Positions 24,801-35,562 are shown, counted from the stretch's first letter. The stretch: DNA of 64,000 bases from Sinonovacula constricta (GCA_007844125.1 CM017556.1:70680697-70744696); one strand, 5' to 3'. Translations and numbers: made by a program. Notes: generated by a model from the letters alone, not told the origin.

Positions 24801-25244
24801 GGCCATATCAGCTGAATGTGATTTATGGGGCATCCAGTAGCAGAGGCAGCAGTTACTTACAACACTCAACCCTCTCCATTTGTTAATAAGGTCAAATGAT
24901 TCCTAGTTACCGTCTAATAATTATATGCATTGGAAACAAGACAAAAGGCTAGTCAGCTAGGGGCCATAAACCAAATGGTGCAGATCCTGATCAGACAGTA
25001 CCCATTTGTCAAAGCTTGACTGATTCAGGCTCAACAAGCACATATTTAAAGCTGATACTTTCATGTCTAAACCCTGACGGGGAGATTCAAATACAGGGGG
25101 GATTGTTTAAGTGATATCTCCCAGAATTCTCTTTCTGATAATCCTATACAAATGTCCCTGTAGGTCCGAAAGGAAGAAGCCCTAGCCAAGACAAGAACTA
25201 AAAGCCATGAAAAGCTGCAGAGTTATTACAAGTCTGCACTTTAA
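12829..25244 (+). CDS. Small spliced gene, 87-residue charged protein
   Basis: Model: exons 12829-12878, 13467-13565, 14954-14987 and 25164-25244, with GT-AG introns. The 264 nt stay in frame to a TAA. The protein starts MKKMKKLTFLHWTAK, then a Glu/Lys/Asp-rich region (KESELQTDVNKEVSEEQR) and a lysine-rich helical tail (RKEEALAKTRTKSHEKL). I see no signal peptide, membrane segment or known domain. AATAAA overlaps the stop region (about 25242). The last exon is 10.2 kb from exon 3 and is the least certain part. Reading through the exon 3 donor would instead give a stop at about 15072. Confidence 0.42.
13467..13565 (+). CDS. Exon 2 of the small gene
   Basis: Acceptor GTTTGAAACAG before 13467, donor AAAAG|GTACAA after 13565. 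The 99 nt encode the acidic/basic middle region. The closer acceptor TAATAG at 13456 would put the frame into a stop, so the later one is preferred. Confidence 0.42.
13735..13885 (-). repeat. SINE-like repeat, family A, reversed
   Basis: The reverse complement contains GTGGGTTCGAGTCCTGG, GGAGGTTTTCCTCCACCAA and ATGGCCATAAATGTG, as in the other family A copies. Confidence 0.55.
14037..14335. mobile_element. Foldback MITE, about 300 bp
   Basis: The left arm starts near GGCCTGGTGTCAGGATAATG and runs through GTATCATG. The right arm is its reverse complement (CATGATACACCCAGTCACATT then ATCCTGACACC). Arms of about 110 bp surround a short middle containing AACCCAATAAACAATCAAAC. Related fragments lie at 33090-33150, 47512-47590 and 48640-48725. 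Confidence 0.7.
14400..14495 (-). repeat. tRNA-like SINE head
   Basis: On the minus strand GGTAGCGCAATCAGTAGAGT resembles an A box and GGGTTCAGTCT a B box. The intervening arms do not fold as an intact tRNA, so this is a retroposed head rather than a tRNA gene. Confidence 0.45.
14954..14987 (+). CDS. Exon 3 of the small gene
   Basis: A 34-nt microexon with a strong acceptor (TTTTTTCTTTTTCAG) and donor (GCAG|GTGAGA). Encodes CNWRKNTFAVQ after the split arginine codon and exits in phase 0. Confidence 0.4.
15545..16146. repeat. AAGCTTGC/GCGAGC array, right arm
   Basis: Irregular tandem of GCGCAAGCTTGCAAGCGAGC, AAACCGCTCGCTTGG and CTATCGCAA blocks about 110 bp apart at 15700-15990, then TTATCGCAATCTTACCGC-type blocks ending GGTTTTGGTGTGGG. 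Much of it is self-complementary. Long open frames on both strands (135 and 161 residues) are products of the repeat. Confidence 0.8.
16147..17149. other. No gene; dispersed motif copies
   Basis: The TCACGATCTGCACTATTTGC motif lies at about 16265, and GGCAAACTGTCGAATACCACC near 16970 resembles GGCAAACTGTAGGATACCACC near 34310, so both belong to dispersed repeats. No coding evidence. Confidence 0.4.
17150..17295 (-). repeat. Possible decayed SINE
   Basis: The reverse complement contains GATGAGTTCAAATCCAGATG, like a B box in a family A context. The rest is strongly diverged. Confidence 0.3.
17296..19059. other. No gene confidently seen
   Basis: AT-rich. At 18796-18860 an ATTACAG acceptor is followed by a short phase-0 frame (VCPEENFRLREGQH). 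This could be an alternative fourth exon of the small plus-strand gene, but no compatible continuation was found. Confidence 0.3.
19060..19325. repeat. Degenerate minisatellite, about 16-bp unit
   Basis: Repeats of GTTGGTTAGACAAAATGTTG and GGTTAGACATAATGTT with many substitutions and small deletions. Confidence 0.75.
19330..19490 (+). repeat. SINE-like repeat, family A, truncated
   Basis: Contains GGATTAGAGTCCTGG, GCGAGGTCTTCAAGCTGA, GGTTCTACCCAGGCATTGTC and GGTCTTCCTC in family A order. Confidence 0.5.
19491..21829. other. No gene confidently seen
   Basis: AT-rich. Dispersed GATCAACATCTGCAGTATTTGC motif near 20185. A stretch at 21290-21430 is open in several minus-strand frames and better balanced in base content than its surroundings, but has no convincing splice signals. 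Confidence 0.35.
21830..22200 (+). repeat. Dispersed repeat R1, long copy
   Basis: About 370 bp align segment by segment with the reverse complement of 33870-34245: CAATTTTAGGGCAGTAAAAC, TGGGATTTCTGCTAAA, AAGTGGTCACATG, AGCTAACAGTTCAGC, CAGACAGGTGTAGGATAT and GAGATCTG. It ends near the start of the TIR element at 22274. Confidence 0.65.
22274..23460. mobile_element. 1.19-kb TIR element with 9-bp target duplication
   Basis: Flanked by CTCTTAGCC on both sides (22265-22273 and 23461-23469). The ends are inverted repeats of about 150 bp made of alternating TCCGGACATTTCTCAG and GTCGGACAATTCTCAG words separated by GTTAGTGAAATTTGCAGG-type spacers. Internally, 22471-22672 and 22681-22855 are a direct duplication. 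No transposase-like frame. A 9-bp duplication is typical of Mutator-like elements, so a non-autonomous one is likely. Confidence 0.8.
23461..24404. other. No gene seen
   Basis: AT-rich; dispersed TCTGATCATGATCTGTAATA motif near 23525. Nothing protein-like. Confidence 0.35.
24405..24605 (-). repeat. SINE-like repeat, family A, reversed
   Basis: The reverse complement carries GGGGGTTCAAGTCCTG, CAGCTGATCTGTC, GGTTCTACACAGACATTTGT and AACCATAATTGTGTCA, the family A order with an intact B-box-like segment. Confidence 0.6.
25164..25244 (+). CDS. Candidate last exon of the small gene
   Basis: Acceptor AATGTCCCTGTAG before 25164. The phase-0 frame encodes 26 residues rich in Lys and Glu and stops at TAA 25242-25244, which overlaps an AATAAA. 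Phase agrees with exon 3, but the 10-kb intron leaves room for missed exons. Confidence 0.38.
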   Translation, partial: VRKEEALAKTRTKSHEKLQSYYKSAL

Positions 25245-25329
25245 TAAATTATTTTACCATTTTTTTAGGAATTTGGCTAAACAATTGGGAAATGAACATA
25301 ATTGATACTATATGAAAGACTTGAGTATC

Positions 25330-25560
25330 ATAGGGTTCCCATTCCAAGTGGGAAGAGTGACTAAACTCCTCTCAGTCCTTGGCCTCTCATGGTGGGGGGT
25401 TCAAGTCCTAGTAAGGACAAACATCCTAATGTAGTTGTTGTTGACATGCAGTACAACTTTTCTTCTACCCAGACATTTGTATGGAGTTATCCTTCACAAC
25501 TGGTGGATATGGCTACAAAAATAATACAAGTGTTGTTGCAAAGTGTATTTCAAAAATGTA
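25330..25560 (+). repeat. SINE-like repeat, family A
   Basis: Contains GGTTCAAGTCCTAGTAAGG, TCTACCCAGACATTTGTATGG and GTTGTTGCAAAGTGTATTT. The 65-residue open frame is derived from it. Confidence 0.55.
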
Positions 25561-26651
25561 ACATGTTATTAGTTTTCAGTATATAAATGTTAAAATTACT
25601 CAAAACAAAAATATAAAAGGTAAATATTAATCATGCCCCTAGCGATCAGAAATAATTTAAATTAAAAAATAATCGCAAAATTAAAGTTTCTGGCAATATC
25701 AAAAAGAAATAAACACTACATCCAGTTTAAGGCAGACTGCAAAACTGAAAACATTATTTGAGAAGAACTAAAGAACAGGTTATAACACTTTGCCTGCTAA
25801 ATTGGTAAATAACCCAAAGGTTTTAGTTATTGGCTTAATATTTAATGTAGATGTGACAAGATGTATTGATAAAAACAAATAGTGTAGATACTGATAAGAC
25901 AGGTAACAGCAGTTGGTTGATCTGGATCTACATTACTAAGGCAAGAGGATAAAGTATACCTATCAGCTTTTTCCCCGGCTATTTAGAAGGCCTCCTCGGT
26001 CTTCACGTTAAGTTTCTGTCCCTGATTAAAGCCTGATGAACTGATATAACATATTCTAGAACCTGACACTGTAGTCAACATTTACCGTAAAGTACATTTC
26101 ACAATGTCAAAGACTGAAATAGCTGTGAACTAGTTTATTTGTTTCTTCTGTAATTCTTATTGTTTTGCAAATATTTGTTACAACTATGTGCTGAGGTTAC
26201 CGCGACATAACACAATCTAAGTCACAAAAAGTTCAACAGAGAATTATGGTGGAACCTGTGAAACACTAATTTTGCAACTGTTCTGTAGATACTTTACAAA
26301 AAAGATTATGGATGTTCAACATCCATGGTGCTGTAGTGTAGGGAACATACACTAAAAACAAGAAGATAAATATGCTGACAATAGCCTTTTGATTAATTTG
26401 CTTTTTTCCTTATTGTCTGCTATATGTTTTGGAGGTGCTAGCCACATTTGTTAACCTTGGCATACTTGGTCCTTTTCTTGGAAATAACTTGCCAAACAGA
26501 TGCAAATTTATGTTATTGCCTGCCATATTATTAATATATTTTACAATTGCAAGCTACACTATTAACATCGCCATCCTCAATTCTTTTCTCTGAAAAAGGT
26601 CTCGCCAAACAGTTGCAAGTTTCTGTTATTGCCTGCTGCATTATTGTCCAC
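25561..26651. other. No gene; small local duplication
   Basis: GCCAAACAGATGCAAATTTATG at about 26493 and GCCAAACAGTTGCAAGTTTCTG at about 26605 form a diverged duplication about 112 bp apart, both with TTATTGCCTGC. A GGATCTACATTACT motif lies near 25930. Confidence 0.4.
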
Positions 26652-26781
26652 CTAGTTATTCCATAAGCTGCACCACTCTCCATCTTAGCACCAACAAGGC
26701 TCTGAATAGTTGTAAAGCTGAGGTGAGTTCCACTCAACATGCAATTATCTGGGGGACACTGAGGTAGATGTGAGACATGGT
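26652..26781 (-). CDS. Candidate internal exon, unidentified minus-strand gene
   Basis: On the minus strand a good acceptor (TTATTGTACAATTCCACCAG) precedes 26781 and a donor CTAG|GTGGAC follows 26652. The 130-bp exon enters with one carried base, exits in phase 2, and encodes about 43 residues ending SLVGAKMESGAAYGITR. Both junction phases fit neighbouring candidates (29147-29195 and 5743-5827). Domain not recognised. Confidence 0.4.
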
Positions 26782-29103
26782 CTGGTGGAATTGTACAATA
26801 ATAAAGGTGGGATAATAATAAATATGCATAGAACTGTTTATTTGCAATCAAACAGTTTGACTCAAAAAGTATTGTACATGCGTCTCTTAACAAAAATTGA
26901 TTAAAAGTGATATTTTTGGAAAAAAAAAAAAAAAAAAATGTAATATTGATTTTGCAATGAAAACTATACCACTGCCATTGCTGAGTGTTCTCCAAACCTG
27001 ATTAGATGTAATTGACAAGCCATGTTACTGTCATGATTGCCAAGCCTCAATTTTCCTCATATACTCTTTAACTGTTAGCCATCTAATTACATTTTTATCA
27101 GACTTTGGCTAACAGTGCAGATTGTATTCAGACAGCTTAATTAAGACTTCCAAAAAAGTGTTCCTACTGACCAGACAGCTTCCAGCAGAAAATGGTTGAT
27201 CTGGAACTAATCTATTTGCCAAACTCTGATTACTTGTGCTCAAAGCTGGTCAAACCGTCTTCTCGTAAAAAACATAATTGTACATAGTTTGAGGAGGGTC
27301 AGTTTAACAAACACAAAACCATACCTAAGTATGTTGTCTAGTAAAATGTGACAATTTGACTCCTATTCCTCACCCTGTGTTATGTTTCGATGTCCTACAG
27401 TAACCACTGCTGGCCTAATCAGCATGTGACCATAATAGAGATCATGCTTGTGTTTATCTAAATATGTGTCAATATGTATGTATAGATTAAATGTAATAAA
27501 ATCAATACAATTTATTTTTAATATGTAAACATTCCTTAGACTTTATTGTCATAATAAAACTATGGAAGTATTTTTTAAAAAACTATAATAATCAAAATAT
27601 CATTATCTCTATCAAATCTTGTCCGTCAAACCCAATAAAGATTTATTTTTTTGGTGGCAGAGTATATTGTGATATGAAAAGCATGTGACCTCTGTGGCAT
27701 TAACTATAATGAGCTACAGTGTACATGTAAGTTTTTTATGCTTGGTCAGCAGAAAGTACTAGGTATAAATAGGACAACCCTGTTACAGGTTTTGGGGGTG
27801 GGTATTGCAATGAAAGTGAGTCCCTACTCAATATGCAGGACAGGTAGTTGTGTATTGATATGCCGGCAGGCAGACGATAACCGAATACACAATGATCTTG
27901 ATCCCTCTGCATGTGTACATTACATCAGCTGACAGGTCACAGACCTTCAGACAGACTAACCAAATTAACCCTTATCATGCTAGATTTCATAATAACACAA
28001 AATTAATTTAAAATTGTTTGATTACAACATCATACATAGAAAACTACATAAATCAATACTCAGCAGCAACTAGAGTAGATCCTAATCAGATTCCAGTTGT
28101 TGTTTTCCTGGCTTGGATCTACAGTATTTGCCAAAGCCATATCCAGTTGTGATTAGCAGGCAAGGAGACAACAAAACACTTGCAGTCTATAATTAACACA
28201 ATAACACAGGCACACAGAAGTCATGTTCTTATCAAACCATTGTAACTATGAAGCCATACTAAATGCAGATTTTATCTGTGATTTATTAACAAGTTTGACA
28301 TCAAAATGACTTATTTAGAACTCCTTATAATTAAAATGCTATTTAAATAATATCTGAAAACTTCTCCCAGACATAAAGTGATATATGTGTACTCAGACAT
28401 TTCTTATTGTTTATTGGTAAACAGGTTAATGTATGAATTCATGTAACATGGACGGGAAAAGAATCCTGCTCCATGAGTCCCGTTCATCAAGCTGTCATCA
28501 ATCTTGTTTTCTGCCTGCTCATGTTTTGTTACTTCTCTGCCTAACTATTGAAGTATTTACAGAAATCATGAATTTTAATACCGAAAAATAGCATACATAT
28601 TTAGAAAATATATCCTGTGAAAAAGGGTATTAAATATGAAGCAGTTATAAAAAATGACTTTAATTAAAATTTATATGAAATGTTTTCCAACATACATTAC
28701 CTCTTAGTTAGGTTAGAATGTAATACCAGGGCTTTGAAAATAGTATAGACCTTACAGGGAACTGTCTGATCAGGGCCTGTGCTTTTTGCTGTTGAATCTT
28801 TAACAATAGCTGTGCCATCTTTAAATGTAGTTACCAACCAATAACAACAATAAGTAATGGCTATCAAAAATTGTAGCTAGTGTTAGAATGTATCATCCTC
28901 TTCACAGTAGCATAGTATATTTTTACTTTAGGAAATATATCTTTTATACACTTTTGTTTCAATGTAGGCAAGGTTTTACTTTCTTTAGGCTTTATTCTAC
29001 AATTCAGAGTCTAACATAACTGTTTGTATTTTGAATTATCTGATAAAATTCTCCCTTTCTTGGAGCTGCAAGCTTGGAAGCTTACACAAAAGACTGTTTT
29101 TAC
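26782..29103. other. No gene confidently seen
   Basis: AT-rich presumed intron. Two stretches are better balanced and open on the minus strand (27740-27930 and 28440-28520) but lack a convincing acceptor-donor pair. Dispersed motifs near 28118 and 28763. Confidence 0.3.
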
Positions 29104-29195
29104 AAGTTAAGTATTGTTTCCATCAAAGCTAAGAATGTGATACAACTTAACATTTTGAGGAAGGCTGGTAACGTTCTGTCAATCATCTGGGAAAT
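29104..29195 (-). CDS. Candidate exon 2 of the minus-strand gene
   Basis: A pyrimidine-rich acceptor (CAGTCACTCTCTTGTTAG on the minus strand) precedes 29195. The phase-0 frame gives ISQMIDRTLPAFLKML, an amphipathic helix-like sequence that fits the helical first exon. Donors are possible at 29147 (GTTGTA) and 29104 (GTAAAA). Only 29147 matches the phase of the exon at 26652-26781. Confidence 0.38.
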
Positions 29196-30404
29196 CTAAC
29201 AAGAGAGTGACTGACATCCACTACTAGATAGAGGACAAATTCAGCCTCACATATACTTGCACACTAACAAATAACTTATGCGCAATAGATGCCTGCGGCT
29301 ACACAAATTAACCAAAAAAACAAAGAAAAAAAAATATACTTAACTGACTTTACAGGATGGCACAAACAGGCAATGCTGGTATCTTAACATCTTACATTAA
29401 AAAAATAGCATATAATAGACACATGAAGTAACACAATGCAAACTCATGCTTTAGAACTTAAGGGTTGTATCAGACACTTTGCTTTTATCAAATTATATAA
29501 AGATATCATACCTCTGCTTGAGGATGTTTGGAAACTACATATAATTCTGGCCTCATGCATGTTCTTGTCTTTAGTAAAGCCAAATTTTATTACTACTTCA
29601 ATACAGGGAGTGTAACCTGTGCAAAACTTTAACGATTTCCATATTTGTCTGATCTATTTCCCACAAGAAAGGGATAGTTCTGCTATATTTAGATTTCAAA
29701 CATGACATACAACAGTTTTTTTTCTATTTTTTTAATTTTTTGTAACATATATATAATATTATTTTCTTCACTTTTATTATTTTGATCAAAATAATGTAAC
29801 CTTGTAAATGCATCTGTGACAAGAAGTGTCAATCCTTTGCTTAATGATTCTTAAATTTTTTTTAAAAGATTCTGAAGTTAGCTTTCATTCAAGTATCGGT
29901 TTATGAGCATCAATAAGAAACTTTAAAGTTGTTTTTTTAAAGCAATCAGCGCATTTCTTTTATTACAATCACAGCAGAAAACTAAACTTAGGATCAAACA
30001 GCTCAAGTGACCATAAAAGACTACTTTTTTATGAAATACATGTATTCATGGTGATATTTTTTTCTGAACTCTATGAGTTACAACTAAAGATTAGACAGTG
30101 AATGTTAAGCAACATCAATACAAGCTTTTCTCATAAATCTTAATAATTAAACTTGTGATCATTTTCTTCTTCTCTTTTTTTTCCTTAGGAAGAACACTTA
30201 CTGGGCTAAGGTTAATCATAATGTTTACGTTATATATTGTTATATCACACCACTAGAATAACGGTAAAATTGGTTATATCAGGCTTATAATTAGTCAAAG
30301 AAGACCTTAGGAAGAAGACTAACATATTGTAAGTCAGGTGGAAGAACACCTTAACAGAATAATAAAATCAGCATATGTATATATATATGAATCTGTGCAG
30401 TCAT
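29196..30404. other. No gene seen
   Basis: Strongly AT-rich with poly-A and poly-T tracts. Presumed intron 1 of the minus-strand gene. Confidence 0.35.
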
Positions 30405-30956
30405 GGGTTTATGGTCACTTCGGTAAATGAACATTTCGGTAAATTGATCTCATATAGGGATTAGTCTGGTTATTTCGGTAAATAGGTAAAGATATAGTAT
30501 AATGACTGATTGAGACTGAAAACTTGGGTATTTCCATGTGTGAAAAAATTTCATACCTCAGACCGAGACAGATAATTTAATCATTTATTTATTTATGTAT
30601 GATCAATCATTACTTTAATACTTAATATGGTGGTGTATATTTATGTAATATTGTTGTTATTTCCCGCATTTGCTGATCTATATTTTTTCCTCAACCTAGT
30701 TAGATGTTTATATTTTCAATATTTGAACTTTAGTGCATTTTGGTAATTATTAATACAACTGTTATGAAGGAAAATAAAAAGTGAGAATAAATTTGCATCC
30801 TGTTATCTCTATTCTTAAGAATCATATATGTTCATAGTTGAAAGCTTATTAATCAATCTTTACTTATCTGTCTTGATAAATCGTTTCACACGTGGACTAA
30901 TCCCTATATAAGATCAATATACCGAAATGGTCATTTACCGAAGTGACCGATACCCC
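30405..30956. mobile_element. 552-bp TIR MITE with 6-bp duplication AGTCAT
   Basis: AGTCAT occurs immediately outside both ends (30399-30404 and 30957-30962). The arms begin GGGTTTATGGTCACTTCGG (left) and GGGGTATCGGTCACTTCGG (right, inverted), then AAATGAC, TTTCGGTAAAT and TATAGGGATTAGTC. Same family as 47631-48254. No coding capacity. Confidence 0.85.
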
Positions 30957-31419
30957 AGTCATGTAATATAATAATAAGAATCAACAATTGACATTAGTAA
31001 GGTTTTATTTGTGATTTTGGTCACAGTTCCTTACCTTTATTGTTTTTAGATTAAGTAGCTGTGGTTTTAGAAGCAGAAGAAACCATAACAGATATCTCTT
31101 CTCAAAGCTGTGACGTCAGCCCCTAGACATTTCCAAAACCAATTTTAAATATAAGGGTCACCGTTCTTGGCGACCCAACAGCAAGAGGGGTCAGTATTTC
31201 ATAGACTATTATATACTGCAACCCAGAACACAATTTTGGAAGAATGATTACAGTACCAACGATATATGGTAACAAATACCATCAAATACAAAACAATGGC
31301 ATACATATAAAACATACAGAAAATGATAACACATGCAACAGTGATAACAAATCAAACATTACAATAAATTAAAATACTCGAATTAACTATATAAGATCCA
31401 TGTAATTACAAATAAATAC

Positions 31420-31722
31420 CTTCAAATCATCTAGCAGCCATTTCCCTTTGTCCGAAACATCTTTGAAGGGGCAGCTATAGACAATACGTAGCAGATCAGG
31501 AAGTCTCTCTTGAAGCTTTGCGATGGCAATCTTAGTTCCATTCTGTAAGTTTAACCCCTCTAACGAGTTAAACGGCGTAGCAAAGCCAGTCAACCATGCC
31601 TCAACAGTTTGCACTATTGCATCAAAAGCATGTTTCCTTATATTTTTATCCCGATTGGAAAGTTGATGAAGAAATCTGAGGGAATTTTCATCCCTGTACA
31701 CAGTATTATTTGTAGAAGCCAT
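31420..31722 (-). CDS. First coding exon, helical-repeat-like protein
   Basis: ATG at 31722 opens a 101-codon frame that ends exactly at a strong donor (GATTTGAAG|GTATTT, minus strand), phase 0. The product starts MASTNNTVYRDE and continues with helix-forming segments (SLRFLHQLSNRDKNIRKHAF and LPDLLRIVYSCPFKD), resembling HEAT/ARM-type repeats. I cannot name the family; RRP1-like proteins were considered but do not fit. Length, composition and donor support a real exon. Confidence 0.62.
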
Positions 31723-32924
31723 CTAGATATTAAAAATATACTTCAAAAATAATTGAAACATATGCACTATAAATACAACATGAACGATTTTTAATTCATT
31801 TGTTTTCTCCGTTAGATTGCTGATGGTTCCAAACACACGTTAACACAAGTACTATCTGAACAACTTCACACACAAACACACCCGTTATGTTAGTGATGTT
31901 AACTCCTACATAAATTTTACTTTAGCATAAAAACAGCTGATAGCTCCAGGTCAGGTAAATGATAGATATCTTAAATCAGTGTGGTGTGTAAACTTGAATG
32001 GACCTTTATCGATATCACATTGATAAATGAGCTTTTACACGTGGATTGCTAAATTGAATTATGTGACGAGATACAAATACACTACCCTTAATCCATAAAT
32101 GCAGGAAGCACGAAGTTGTCTTCAAAACTTTCCATTTTAGAACACACCAACGTATTTTTACATATGGCCTTGACCGTATTTCTTCCGCACATGACACACC
32201 TCCAAGATTGACCAATTAACTTGCGCTTTGTCGAAGCTAATGTTATTACAGTATAAGGGAAACAACTCCGTTAGGCTTGTACTCTGACGAAAAGGAACGT
32301 TTTGTGTGCGTGCTATTTCAGCAGTATTCTAAACTGCAATTAGCGCTATTTGAAAGCGTTGGTGAAGGATCAATAAACGATCAACTAATGTAGTGTTTGT
32401 AAATTGACTTAAAGAAGAATACAATTTAAAACAAAAGATCACTTTCTATCTTTACAGCTAATTTAATTTGTTCAAGATGGAAGATAAATATAAACATCAC
32501 CCCTAGATATGTGTAGAGTAAGACTTTTATTGCAGATTTAATCTTTTTGTTTCATGTTTGTGGGACTATGGTTAAGCAACTGCTGCATGTTCTGCATTTG
32601 CGCCGCCTGGATACCTGGATAGTGTGTGTGTCTGTGTATATATATATATATAATATTCTGTTCATCATGTTAGAATATGCTTTCAATCATATTATAATTA
32701 TTTTCTCCAACTTAAATAAATATTAAGCAGTTTACATGCAGTACATGATTTAGGCATTATGAACACAATAAAACGAACATAAATGAAACAGTAAATTATT
32801 TATGAGGATATTATGCATGATAAATAAATACACATGCACATGAGTTCACACACAAACACATAAGTGCAAGAACATGAAAACACACACAAACAAGAATAAT
32901 ATATGTACTAGACATGATAGATTT
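31723..32924 (-). promoter_or_regulatory. Upstream region of the minus-strand gene
   Basis: Lies 5' of the ATG at 31722. No TATA box or CpG cluster stands out; the region 32220-32360 is somewhat CpG-richer (TTGCGC, GACGAAAAGG, GCGCTA). No plus-strand gene is seen. A CA-rich stretch lies at about 32810-32890. Confidence 0.25.
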
Positions 32925-33155
32925 GGTAGAGCATCGGCTCCAGGTATTGGAGGCCCAGGCAGCAACTTACCAAAGTCAGTTAAAATTGTAGTGGTATAGT
33001 TACGTCGCTAATGATCAAGCAAATATGTCTTGTTACATGACAGTGGGGGTAGTTACATGTCACGAATCCACACTATATCTAGTTCAATTTGGAAACCTTT
33101 TCAAAATAACTGAAATACTGTTAGTGGGACCATAAACCCAGCAAACAAACTCAAT
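32925..33155. repeat. tRNA-like head plus foldback-family fragment
   Basis: TTGGTAGAGCATCGGCTCC at 32934 is an A-box-like SINE head. AACTGAAATACTGTTAGTGG followed by AACCCAGCAAACAAAC near 33100-33145 matches the middle of the foldback MITE at 14037. Confidence 0.45.
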
Positions 33156-33869
33156 CAAATTGTGAAAGAATAAACAGGTCAAATTAACCACAAACAACTG
33201 CATTTAAATTAGAGTTAACAACATACTTTACAGCCCTAGGCTTTTATTATAATTGCAATATGATTTAAAAATATAATATAATTTAAAAATATTTAAATAT
33301 TTAAAATATGATTTAAAAATATAATATAAATGAAAAAAAGACACGGAGAGGAGTACATGTAGTAAGGAAAAACTTGTTAAATGTTTATTGATGAGTATAT
33401 GAAATGCCACATTCCAAGTCATTGGGCATGTTTATATAAACCTTGACTTTCATAGAAGAATGTACTCCTCCACCAACAACTAAGGTAGATAATACTCCAC
33501 CAATGACTGAGCCCCATGGCATGACATTTATGATGTTGATTAAAAGCAAGGCCATTGTAGGCACTGCAGAAGCGAATTCATTCTTTAAGTTGATGTCTAA
33601 CAACAGATCTGTTCACTATAGGTCTATGGTCTTACTGTTTGTTGGCTTACACAGGGTTGAAGGTTACTCATCAATAAACATGGTCTTGATTCAAATGCCA
33701 CAAATTACATATGTGACAGAAAGCTGTGACTATTCTGTTATATGGACATAACATGCAGTTAACTTGAAGTCTATTGAAATATGTTCCCATGTCACTGACA
33801 CTTCAAACAAGACAAACTATTATTGAATGAGAGACATAAATGTGGTATTCATCAGTTTAGAGCAAAATA
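33156..33869. other. No gene seen
   Basis: AT-rich. The 102-residue plus frame at 33443-33751 has no splice or domain support. Confidence 0.35.
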
Positions 33870-34245
33870 CTTTAATGAAACATCTTAGTAAACCATTGTT
33901 ATTTGAACAGATCTCATGTATTGCTGTTGATTGATATCCTACATCTGTCTGACAAGTGAACCATAAGGCCACAGTTGTCATTACAAAGATGTATTTCCAA
34001 TATTAGCCATGCTGCACAGTTAGCTGTTTTTAAAACAAAAATCCCACATGACCACTTATGTTATAGCTCATCCACATCATACGCTGTAACGTAGATGTCT
34101 ATTTTTAGCAGGAATCCCAATCTTTCTTATTTATAGATTTGAGAAGAATTAACATTTATGTGTCGATTAACGAGTTTTACAGCCCTAAAATTGACATACT
34201 GTAGAAAACTGTCAAAGCTTAGACTTAAGTAAATTGTTGTTTTTT
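33870..34245 (-). repeat. Dispersed repeat R1, reversed copy
   Basis: The reverse complement aligns with 21830-22200 over nearly its full length, including CAATTTTAGGGCTGTAAAAC, AAGTGGTCATGTGGG, AGCTAACTGTGCAGCATGG and CAGATGTAGGATATCAAT. Confidence 0.65.
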
Positions 34246-35059
34246 TCTGCAGAAATTATGAGCAAATATTTCAGAGCTCGGACATAGTAACATATATTTG
34301 AAATAGGCAAACTGTAGGATACCACCTTTAACGCATTAAGCAAAGTTTCTCATGTTCGCACACATCAGTAGCATAACTTGTTGTTAAATATCATAAATAG
34401 AACATATCACTTTAATGAAACATCCTTATTGAAATGAAATACCAGGTTGAGTGGCTAATGATTATGAACAAACCAACAAATGAACATTTAAGTACATGTA
34501 GTAAAGTTTTACACTATATACTCATGTACTACATTAGAAACTAGACCAAAAAATGTTATGTGCATGGCTGAATTGATACAAGCCAGCAATACATAAATAA
34601 AAAAATCAAAATTAAGTTTTGTCATGATGCACATACCGAAAGTAATAAACAATAAAATAATTGCAAGAATATATAAGTCAGTATATATTATAATTAACAT
34701 CAACACATTCCATACTATGATAATATCCTATTGGTACATATACCATCAAAAAACAGTTGAAATAGTCCAAGTAAGAAAAAATGTTCTGTGCATTTGGAAC
34801 TTATTCTTTAAATGGACATTTGAGAACAAGTGACGGATCTACATTGTTGAAGTAATAGATGCTTTTATTCTAACATTGGTAAAACACTCTTAATTTTACT
34901 AAATACAGATTATATATGTCTCTTAATAGTTAGAAACCTAAGCTTGAAATGACACAACTTGGGCAACTATTGTAGATCCAGATCATTCAGATATCAATGG
35001 AACCTGTCTATGCCGTATCTACATTACTTGCTACTGAGTCTCTTTGAATAGTCTGTTTA
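34246..35059. other. No gene; dispersed motifs
   Basis: GGCAAACTGTAGGATACCACC near 34310 (see 16970) and GTAGATCCAGATCATTCAG near 34975. Otherwise AT-rich. Confidence 0.35.
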
Positions 35060-35560
35060 CAACCCCTGACATCTGTGGCACATGTCTGGCAGGCGAGATA
35101 CTGGAAGTAGTCGACTCCTCCTAACACCTCAGCGACCCTATCAACATGGAGGGTGGCTGCAGGAGTGCCATTGGGTCATGCTACAGGGAAGACTGGGCAG
35201 TATTCTACCAGCTTCTTCCTTCTTTAAGCAACAGAATTACCTTTCCATGAAAGCATGGCAGATGTTTAATGCTTGCTTCAATCCCTGCCTCTGTGAGACT
35301 ACATGTGATGTTGCTTGTATAGAGTCTGCAGATCGCACAATGCAACACTGGATGGCTTGAAGCATTGTGAAGGGCCTTGATGCTGGAAAGTTGAGTTGAA
35401 GTCCCATGAGATGGCATGGTCATGTTTCTAGAATGCATAGCGGATAGGGTGGCAAAGAAGGCATGCAACATCATTTTGGGCAGGTTATCCTTGGGGCCAA
35501 TTGAAGCTACATTGGGTTGGCTGTGGGGAGAGATACTAATAAAACATCACAGTGCAGCCA
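35060..35560 (+). pseudogene. Possible decayed non-LTR retrotransposon tail
   Basis: GC-richer than its surroundings. The plus strand reads PMRWHGHVSRM near 35402-35434, the Arg-Trp-x-Gly-His-Val-x-Arg-Met pattern common after the reverse transcriptase of non-LTR elements, followed by a stop. Reading frames are broken on both strands. Evidence is one short motif plus composition. Confidence 0.33.
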
Positions 35561-35562
35561 TC

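Noticed and set aside
26531..26995. Single 154-residue minus-strand protein
   Set aside because: Its N-terminal half is AT-rich with a poly-Phe run from a poly-A tract. Only the segment 26652-26781 has splice signals and protein-like composition, so just that was kept.
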